DNA of 6,852 bases from NCBI RefSeq assembly GCF_044759095.2, contig NZ_JBIYSM020000082.1:1-6852 (forward strand). The letters run 5' to 3'. Made by a program: the position numbers and the translations under genes. Under the pieces are notes generated by a model that saw nothing but the letters and a program-made list of their open reading frames with translations, made no database searches and had not been told where the DNA came from. Shown here piece by piece: positions 1 through 4,819 of this stretch (positions are counted from its first letter, which is position 1; each line of letters starts with the position of its first letter). The stretch comes from JBIYSM02 sp044759095 (GTDB lineage: Bacteria; Bacillota; Bacilli; Brevibacillales; Brevibacillaceae).

Positions 1-117
1 AAAAGCTTCGATTGAAGCCCTCTCGAAGAAGCTGGTTCTTCGTTAGAGGAAACTTTTTATGCGTTCCGGAAAGTTTATTTCAGGGCGCTTTCACACGGTG
101 AAGCCCTTAAACTTTCC
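1..117. repeat. Run of three hairpins of unknown function (intergenic)
   Basis: This stretch downstream of the crh terminator has no credible gene but three successive hairpins. The first is gcttc (5-9) with gaagc (14-18). The second is cctct-cgaagaa (19-30) with ttcttcg-tt-agagg (36-49), 12 pairs with a 2-nt bulge and a 5-nt loop. The third is a 10-bp outer stem, 68-77 with 108-117 (ggaaagttta/taaactttcc), enclosing agggc/gccct and ttcac/gtgaa stems. The aaacttt at 50-56 can instead pair with aaagttt at 70-76, which would break the outer stem of the third hairpin. Hairpins two and three are followed by similar tails (aaacttttta, aaactttccta), and the tail of the 134-200 element is related. 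Minus-strand hairpin one ends in TTTT and could be a weak terminator. The function is unknown. Confidence 0.6.
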
Positions 118-130
118 TACACGATGAAGA

Positions 131-200
131 AAACCCAGCCGACTTAAGCTAACGCTGGTGTCGGCTGGGGCCCAGAACACTTTCCTAGCGGCTGTATGGG
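131..200. repeat. Palindromic repeat element, copy A
   Basis: A perfect 10-bp stem pairs cccagccgac (134-143) with gtcggctggg (160-169). The 16-nt loop contains an inner agc-taac-gct mini-stem (147-156). The right flank, about 169-200, contains gggcccagaac, ctttcctag and gctgta. The same layout, loop core and right flank recur at 3590-3700, upstream of rapZ, with roughly 30 of 38 positions matching over the right arm and flank. On the minus strand the stem is followed by TTTTCTTC, so it could also work as a second terminator behind crh. The family is not one I can name. A REP/MITE-like palindromic repeat or a structured RNA are both possible. Confidence 0.65.
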
Positions 201-229
201 ATGTCCAATTTTATAAATTCCTATCTACT

Positions 230-262
230 AAAAAAAAGACACTTTCTCTCGCAGAAAGTGTC
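230..262 (-). terminator. Intrinsic terminator of the rapZ-yvcK-whiA-crh operon
   Basis: Read on the minus strand, a perfect 10-bp stem (gacactttct at 238-247 with agaaagtgtc at 253-262) and a 5-nt loop are followed at once by eight T residues (230-237). It starts 15 nt after the crh stop codon. This is a textbook Rho-independent terminator and marks the end of the operon. Confidence 0.95.
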
Positions 263-277
263 CGGTGAATCAGCTGC

Positions 278-535
278 CTATTCTTCCTTGCTGACCAAAT
301 TGGCAAGGCTGGCAACCGCCTGAGAAGCGTCAGGCCCCTCAGCCGATATGGTTATTTCCGTTCCCGAGCTGATTGCGAGGCTCATGATGCCCATAATGCT
401 CTTCGCATTTACTTTTTTATTATCCTTTTCTACAAATACTTCCGATGCAAAGCGGTTTGCCTCCTGTACGAAGAACGCGGCCGGACGGGCTTGCAAACCG
501 GTTTTTAGCTTGACTATTACCTGCTGTTGAACCAT
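278..535 (-). CDS. crh: Catabolite repression HPr-like protein Crh
   Basis: An 85-residue HPr-fold protein, the usual length for Crh. The N-terminus reads TGLQARPAA, with Gln15 where phosphocarrier HPr has the catalytic His15, so it cannot relay phosphate from Enzyme I in the sugar PTS. Ser46 is retained in the motif NAKSIMGIMSL (43-53). In Bacillus this serine is phosphorylated by HPr kinase/phosphorylase, after which Crh-Ser-P acts as co-repressor with CcpA; unphosphorylated Crh inhibits methylglyoxal synthase. The ATG start is supported by AGGAGG at 543-548, 7 nt upstream. It is the last gene of the operon, 47 nt after whiA and just before a strong terminator, exactly as in B. subtilis. 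The Gln15 together with the whiA-crh linkage separates it from ptsH. Confidence 0.96.
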   Translation of the reverse strand: MVQQQVIVKLKTGLQARPAAFFVQEANRFASEVFVEKDNKKVNAKSIMGIMSLAISSGTEITISAEGPDASQAVASLANLVSKEE

Positions 536-582
536 CAGAGTACCTCCTCACGTATTGTGCTCATTACCATCAGTATACCAAA

Positions 583-1533
583 TCAGTAGGCAGAAATATT
601 TTGTTTTTCTCGTAATTTGTCAGCGATTTCGTTAATTTTCCGAAGGCGGTGGTTGATTCCCGACTTGCTGACGGTGCCGCTCGGGATCATCTCCCCCAGC
701 TCCTTCAGATTGATGTCCGGATGCATGAGCCGCAGTTCGGCCACCTCCCGCAAGCGTTTCGGCAGGTTTTCCAAACCGATTTCCTGCTGGATCAACTGGA
801 TGTTTTCCATCTGTCTGGTCGCCGCGTTCACCGTTTTGTTGATGTTGGCAATCTCACAGTTGTGCAGGCGGTTTACCGAGTTGCGCATGTCCTTTACAAT
901 ACGGACATCCTCGAAGTACAAAAGCGCCTGGTGAGCCCCGATCAAACTGAGGAACTCGGTAATTTTCTCGCCCTCTTTTATATAGAGGACGTACCCTTTT
1001 TTCCGCTCAATACATTTGGCGTTTAATCTGTAACGATTGGCCAGCTTCGTCAAGGCTTCGCAAAAATCCTGATAGGCCGTAAAAATCTCCAGATGATAGC
1101 TGGACGCTTCCGGATGATTGACAGACCCCCCGGCAAGAAACGCCCCACGGAGGTAGGCTGCACGGCAGCAGGACTTTTTCACAATCTCCGGCGAGATCCT
1201 GGGTGTAAAGGACAACTGGTTGTCCATAATTCCCAAATCCCGCAAAATTTCATTGGCCTGGTGCGGAATCCGGACGATGTAGACATTGTTTTTCTTCAAC
1301 CGCATCTTTTTGCGGACGAGCAACTCGGCGTGCACGTTGAACAATTGCTTGGTCAGAGTGTAGATGCGCCTTGCAATCGCCGCGTTTTCCGTAGATACGT
1401 CAAGCACAAATCGACCGGCTCCGAATTGGAGACTGCCGTTCATGCGAATGAGAGCCGCCAATTCAGCCCTGCTGCAGCATGAGGGGCTTTCCAGCATGGT
1501 CAGTTCTTTTTTCGTCTGCGCGGCGAATGACAC
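583..1533 (-). CDS. whiA: DNA-binding protein WhiA
   Basis: A 316-residue full-length WhiA (YvcL). The N-terminal part is the LAGLIDADG-homing-endonuclease-like fold, with the conserved stretch LRGAFLAGGSVNHPE at 128-142. The C-terminus carries a helix-turn-helix, about 273-305 (NLKELGEMIPSGTVSKSG, then HRLRKINEIA). The family lacks nuclease activity and binds DNA. In Streptomyces it activates sporulation septation genes; in B. subtilis it influences cell division and chromosome segregation. The start is GTG at 1533, only 7 nt after the yvcK stop. Its ribosome binding site lies inside the last yvcK codons, which suggests translational coupling. The N-terminal sequence MSFAAQTKKELT matches family starts. 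No truncation or missing block is seen. Confidence 0.96.
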   Translation of the reverse strand: MSFAAQTKKELTMLESPSCCSRAELAALIRMNGSLQFGAGRFVLDVSTENAAIARRIYTLTKQLFNVHAELLVRKKMRLKKNNVYIVRIPHQANEILRDLGIMDNQLSFTPRISPEIVKKSCCRAAYLRGAFLAGGSVNHPEASSYHLEIFTAYQDFCEALTKLANRYRLNAKCIERKKGYVLYIKEGEKITEFLSLIGAHQALLYFEDVRIVKDMRNSVNRLHNCEIANINKTVNAATRQMENIQLIQQEIGLENLPKRLREVAELRLMHPDINLKELGEMIPSGTVSKSGINHRLRKINEIADKLREKQNISAY

Positions 1534-1540
1534 CCTTCTC

Positions 1541-2554
1541 TCACTCCTTCACTTTCTTACGGCTGACCCCTCGTCTTCGCTTAATGAGTGACACTACCTG
1601 CTTGCTTACGGCAGCCGCATCATGACGAAGGAAGCCTTCTTCAAAGGTTACCAGCGGCTTTGCGACCACATGAAGACCCAGTTGTTTCAACTGCGGCAAG
1701 TCGCATTTGACGGGGGCCGCTCCCTTTTCGGCATATTTTTCCTGAACATGCAGCGGGATTTCCGCTGAATTCACAATAATGGTATCAAAAAATGGCCCGC
1801 CCACGTGCTGATACATGACCTCCACATGCTTGGAAGCCGTATAGCCGTCGGTTTCACCCGGCTGTGTCATCACGTTGCAAATGTAGAATTTGGGGGCCGT
1901 GGAACGTTCGATTTCAGCAAAAAGACCTTTCACCAAAAGGTTGGGTAAAATGCTTGTATACAAACTTCCAGGGCCAATCAAAATCGCATCCGCATCGGCG
2001 ATGGCCTGCAGGGCCTCGCTCAGCGGCACTGCATCTTCCGGATCGAGAAAGACCCGCTTGATTTGCTTGCCTGCCAATGGAATCTGGGACTCGCCCGTCA
2101 CAATCGAGCCGTCCTCCATTTCTGCTTTCAGCAAAATCGACTGGGTTGATGCCGGAAGCACGTCCCCTCGCACGGCAAGCACACCGCTTAGCTTTTTGAC
2201 AGCGGTTACGAAATCACCTGTTATTTCGTTCATGGCTGCAAGTAGTAGATTTCCCAAATTATGTCCTGCCAATCCCGTACCGGCGGAAAATCGATATTGC
2301 ATCACTTTTTCCATCAACGGCTCGGTATCCGCCAGTGCGGTTAGTACGTTTCGGATGTCGCCTGGAGGAAGCATATCCATCTCTTCCCGCAGACGCCCGG
2401 AACTCCCCCCGTCGTCAGCGACGGTTACAATTGCCGTGATGTGAACCGGTTCGTGCTTTAAACCCCTTAACAGAACAGACAGACCTGTCCCCCCGCCGAT
2501 CACGACAATCCGCAGCGACTTACTCGGCTGATTTCCCATTCTCCTCGCTGGCAT
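1541..2554 (-). CDS. yvcK: Gluconeogenesis/envelope regulator YvcK (GlmR, CofD-like family)
   Basis: A 337-residue member of the YvcK/CofD-like (UPF0052) family, slightly longer than the B. subtilis protein. The conserved nucleotide-binding features are GGGTGLSVLLRG at 20-31, TVADDGGSSGRLR at 44-56, PPGDIRN at 63-69 and GHNLGN at 97-102, with a later IGPGSLYTSILPNLL block. In B. subtilis YvcK binds UDP-sugars such as UDP-GlcNAc. It is needed for growth and normal shape on gluconeogenic carbon sources, and it stimulates GlmS, hence the name GlmR. The protein is cytoplasmic, with no signal peptide or membrane segment. The ATG at 2554 is preceded by GAGGTGA with about 6 nt from GAGG. A second ATG at codon 6 has its AG-rich site almost touching and is less likely. 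It lies between rapZ (83-nt gap) and whiA (7-nt gap). Confidence 0.95.
   Translation of the reverse strand: MPARRMGNQPSKSLRIVVIGGGTGLSVLLRGLKHEPVHITAIVTVADDGGSSGRLREEMDMLPPGDIRNVLTALADTEPLMEKVMQYRFSAGTGLAGHNLGNLLLAAMNEITGDFVTAVKKLSGVLAVRGDVLPASTQSILLKAEMEDGSIVTGESQIPLAGKQIKRVFLDPEDAVPLSEALQAIADADAILIGPGSLYTSILPNLLVKGLFAEIERSTAPKFYICNVMTQPGETDGYTASKHVEVMYQHVGGPFFDTIIVNSAEIPLHVQEKYAEKGAAPVKCDLPQLKQLGLHVVAKPLVTFEEGFLRHDAAAVSKQVVSLIKRRRGVSRKKVKE
1544..1549 (-). promoter_or_regulatory. whiA ribosome binding site inside the end of yvcK
   Basis: AAGGAG overlaps the last two sense codons of yvcK and lies 10 nt before the GTG start of whiA. A second AGAAGG directly abuts the GTG and is too close to be the main site. 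This supports the GTG start and coupling of translation to yvcK. Confidence 0.7.
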
Positions 2555-2637
2555 ATGTCACCTCGTTCTCTCCTCTTGAGAATGCACAGGTTCCTGATGG
2601 GATGACGCTTCATTTTCTCTTTCCTGCCATCCTATGC

Positions 2638-3519
2638 TTATTTGTTTTTATCCATGTCTCGATGGCTGACTCTGACACTATAATCTTTACTGAATACGTC
2701 ACCGATGTGTTCCGCAATGGCCACGGAGCGATGCTTCCCTCCGGTACAACCAATGCCGATCACCAGTTGGCTTTTGCCCTCCCGTTGGTAATGAGGAAGT
2801 GTATAGGACAGGAAATCGAGCAGTTTGTCCACGAATTCTTTCGTTTCCGGTCGATTCATTACGTATTCCGCCACTTCGGTGTCACAGCCGGTTTTGGGCC
2901 GGAGCTCCTCTACGTAGTGGGGATTGGGCAGAAAACGGACGTCGAACATCAAATCGGCGTCGATCGGCGTTCCGTATTTAAAGCCAAACGAAAGTACGTT
3001 AATCGTCAACGGCGATCCCTGCTGAGCGTACTGGCTGACGATTTTCTCCCGCAGCTGTGCAGGCTTCATTTGACTGGTATCAATGATCTGATGAGCACGC
3101 CCCTTCATCTCTTGAAGCAGCCTGCGTTCCGCATGAATCCCTTCCAGCGGTGAACCGTTGGGCGAGAGGGGGTGGCGGCGGCGTGTTTCCTTGTATCGTG
3201 ACACCAGTGTCTGGTCATTTGCATCCAGGTATAAAATGTGGAAGCTGATGCCCTCCATCTGGCTGAGACTGTCGATGGCTTCGGACAAACTCTCGAAAAA
3301 CTCACGTCCTCGCAGGTCGATCACCAGCGCGACACGTTCAATTCCTCCCCCGGACTGCTTGATCAGTTCGGCAAACTTCGGGATCAGCACCGGCGGCAGG
3401 TTATCCACGCAAAAGAAGCCCAGATCCTCCAGGCTTTGAACGGCCACGGTTTTTCCCGCACCTGACATCCCAGTAATAATCAATAGGTTGATGTCTTTTT
3501 CTTTCACCTGTTCGGTCAC
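2638..3519 (-). CDS. rapZ: Nucleotide-binding protein RapZ (YvcJ)
   Basis: A 293-residue RapZ-family protein of normal length. Walker A is GMSGAGKT at 17-24, followed by the family motif CVDNLPP at 37-43 and VALVIDLRG. The C-terminal domain keeps GIGCTGGKHRSV at 255-266, the conserved substrate/ligand loop of the family. B. subtilis YvcJ hydrolyses nucleotides and affects competence. The E. coli homologue senses glucosamine-6-phosphate and targets GlmZ RNA, a partner not known in Firmicutes, so the RNA-adaptor role should not be transferred automatically. The start is GTG, with AGGAGG 8 nt upstream. It is first in the operon with yvcK, whiA and crh, and has its own likely promoter. The nudix gene yvcI that precedes it in B. 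subtilis is absent. Confidence 0.95.
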   Translation of the reverse strand: MTEQVKEKDINLLIITGMSGAGKTVAVQSLEDLGFFCVDNLPPVLIPKFAELIKQSGGGIERVALVIDLRGREFFESLSEAIDSLSQMEGISFHILYLDANDQTLVSRYKETRRRHPLSPNGSPLEGIHAERRLLQEMKGRAHQIIDTSQMKPAQLREKIVSQYAQQGSPLTINVLSFGFKYGTPIDADLMFDVRFLPNPHYVEELRPKTGCDTEVAEYVMNRPETKEFVDKLLDFLSYTLPHYQREGKSQLVIGIGCTGGKHRSVAIAEHIGDVFSKDYSVRVSHRDMDKNK

Positions 3520-3527
3520 TCTACTCG

Positions 3528-3533
3528 CCTCCT
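3528..3533 (-). promoter_or_regulatory. rapZ ribosome binding site, supports a GTG start
   Basis: A perfect AGGAGG lies 8 nt before the GTG at 3519. No ATG is placed as well relative to this site, so GTG is the best start. Confidence 0.85.
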
Positions 3534-3547
3534 ACGATTCTGAGATA

Positions 3548-3576
3548 AGAATACCATAATGATTCCCGCACTGGAA
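3548..3576 (-). promoter_or_regulatory. Probable extended -10 promoter for the rapZ operon
   Basis: The minus strand has TTCCAG (3571-3576), a 17-nt spacer and TATTCT (3548-3553). The -10 is directly preceded by TGG, an extended -10 motif. The -35 is weak (3 of 6) and the -10 matches 4 of 6. A start near 3541 would give a leader of about 20 nt with the ribosome binding site well placed. It lies downstream of the trxB terminator and of repeat copy B, so the repeat would sit just upstream of the promoter rather than in the leader. Confidence 0.4.
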
Positions 3577-3587
3577 CCGGACAAAAG

Positions 3588-3701
3588 AACCCACCCGGCT
3601 ATAGCTATCCTCGACCCACTCGGCGTTAGCTATCGCTGTGCCGAGTGGGGTCCCATGCTGCGCCGGGCGGGGCCCCGAACCCTTTTCCTAGATGCTGTAA
3701 C
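3588..3701. repeat. Palindromic repeat element, copy B (nested double hairpin)
   Basis: The inner perfect 10-bp stem pairs cccactcggc (3615-3624) with gccgagtggg (3640-3649), with an agc-tatc-gct mini-stem in the loop (3628-3637). It is enclosed by an outer stem of cccacccggc (3590-3599) with gccgggcggg (3662-3671), one mismatch that becomes a G.U pair in minus-strand RNA. The two left arms with their loops (3590-3614 and 3615-3639) are tandem, about 70% identical 25-mers. The right flank with gggccccgaac, ttttcctag and gctgta matches copy A at 160-200. On the minus strand the outer stem is followed by TTCTTTT, so it may terminate transcripts. It fills most of the gap between the trxB terminator and the rapZ promoter. 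The function is unknown. Confidence 0.65.
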
Positions 3702-3702
3702 T

Positions 3703-3735
3703 AAAAAAAGGCGCGGCTGCTTAACCAGCCACGCG
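3703..3735 (-). terminator. Intrinsic terminator downstream of trxB
   Basis: On the minus strand, GCGTGGCTG (3726-3734), a 6-nt loop and CAGCCGCGC (3711-3719) form nine consecutive pairs including one U.G, followed after one or two bases by seven T residues (3703-3709). On the plus strand the same place has an A.C mismatch, so the structure favours minus-strand RNA. It ends trxB transcripts about 80 nt after the stop codon. The 80 nt between stop and terminator hold nothing I recognise. Confidence 0.85.
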
Positions 3736-3814
3736 TCAATGGTCGTATAGATAAGGGGGTCAATTCACTGTCTTTATTTTATCCCTCGATTATTTCAATC
3801 ATGTTACAGGGAGG

Positions 3815-4774
3815 TTAAGAGATTGTGACATTTTGTTCTTTCAGACGTTCATTCAATTCCTCTACGTAATGTTGTGCGGCCTGGGCGGCGATGGAACCGT
3901 CTCCGGTGGCCGTCACGACCTGACGCAGTGTTTTTTCTCGGACGTCTCCTGCGGCAAAAATGCCTTTTACCTTGGTGTACATGCGGTCATCCGTCAAGAT
4001 GTAACCGGATTCGTTGGTGATGCCGAGATGGAGAACGCTGGAAGAGAGCGGGTCCATTCCGACGTAGATAAACACCCCGTCCGTCGGGAATTCGCGCTGT
4101 TCGCCGGTCTTGACATTCTCCAGCAGAACGCTTTGCACCTTGCCTTCTCCGCGGATTTCTTTCACAACCGTATCCCAGATCACGTCAATCTTTTCGTTTT
4201 CAAAGGCGCGCTTCTGGAGAATTTTTTGTGCGCGGAACTGGTCACGTCGGTGGACGATGGTTACTTTGCTGGCAAAGCGAGTCAAAAAGACTGCTTCCTC
4301 TACAGCCGAGTCGCCGCCGCCGACCACCACCAGTTCTTTGTTGCGGAAAAAGGCTCCGTCGCACACCGCGCAATAGGATACACCTCGTCCGGACAGTTCC
4401 TTCTCTCCCGGCACGCCGAGCAGGCGGTGTTCCGCACCCGTCGCAATAATCACCGACTTGGCCAGGTATTCCTTGTCACCGGTGATTACTTTTTTATACG
4501 GGTCGCCGTCCTGGATTTCCTTGATTTCACCATAAGCGTATTCGGCACCAAACTTTTGCGCGTGCTCAAACATTTTCGTGGACAGCTCCGGACCCAGGAT
4601 TGAACTAAAACCTGGATAGTTTTCAATATCCTCGGTGTTCGCCATTTGACCGCCCGGAATTCCGCGCTCCAGCATCAACGTAGACATGTTGGCACGTGAC
4701 GTGTATACGGCAGCCGTCATACCGGCAGGGCCGGCGCCGGCGATAATGACATCGTAAACTTTTTGGTCGCTCAT
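3815..4774 (-). CDS. trxB: Thioredoxin-disulfide reductase TrxB
   Basis: A 319-residue low-molecular-weight thioredoxin reductase (NADPH + oxidised thioredoxin gives NADP+ + reduced thioredoxin), a cytoplasmic FAD homodimer in this family. FAD binding is shown by GAGPAG (13-18) and GIFAAGDV (271-278). The redox-active disulfide is Cys135-Cys138 in YCAVCDGAFF. NADPH binding is shown by GGGDSAVEEA (152-161) and HRR (175-177). All key residues are present and the length is typical. I chose the ATG at 4774, giving MSDQKVYDVIIAGAG, because AGGAGG lies 9 nt upstream. A TTG three codons earlier touches the ribosome binding site. It has its own promoter inside the end of the upstream TPR gene and its own terminator. 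Read-through from the TPR gene is also possible, as no terminator separates them. Confidence 0.97.
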   Translation of the reverse strand: MSDQKVYDVIIAGAGPAGMTAAVYTSRANMSTLMLERGIPGGQMANTEDIENYPGFSSILGPELSTKMFEHAQKFGAEYAYGEIKEIQDGDPYKKVITGDKEYLAKSVIIATGAEHRLLGVPGEKELSGRGVSYCAVCDGAFFRNKELVVVGGGDSAVEEAVFLTRFASKVTIVHRRDQFRAQKILQKRAFENEKIDVIWDTVVKEIRGEGKVQSVLLENVKTGEQREFPTDGVFIYVGMDPLSSSVLHLGITNESGYILTDDRMYTKVKGIFAAGDVREKTLRQVVTATGDGSIAAQAAQHYVEELNERLKEQNVTIS

Positions 4775-4783
4775 GCTCCACAA

Positions 4784-4789
4784 CCTCCT
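4784..4789 (-). promoter_or_regulatory. trxB ribosome binding site that decides the start
   Basis: AGGAGG lies 9 nt before the ATG at 4774 but directly abuts the in-frame TTG at 4783, which rules out the longer reading. Confidence 0.85.
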
Positions 4790-4819
4790 AAGAGACGCTT
4801 CTCTTCTTTCTACTTTAAA

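Noticed and set aside
1..200. CRISPR array or known riboswitch
   Set aside because: The hairpins differ in sequence and spacing, so there are no constant repeats with spacers, and I see no conserved core of a named riboswitch or T-box.
2500..2613. Small 37-codon frame in the rapZ-yvcK gap (minus strand), with AGGAAA 6 nt before its ATG
   Set aside because: It overlaps the start of yvcK in another frame, is rich in Arg and Cys without known motif, and the yvcK start is well supported; no evidence of expression.
3735..3814. Promoter for rapZ upstream of repeat copy B
   Set aside because: TTGAAA and TAAAAT occur on the minus strand but only 11 nt apart, and other pairs do not fit; the site at 3548-3576 fits better.
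3833..4603. Plus-strand open frame of 256 codons
   Set aside because: It is antisense to trxB, whose catalytic and cofactor motifs are intact on the minus strand.
4775..4783. TTG start three codons upstream of the trxB ATG
   Set aside because: The AGGAGG directly touches the TTG, leaving no spacing, while the ATG at 4774 has ideal 9-nt spacing and gives the family N-terminus.
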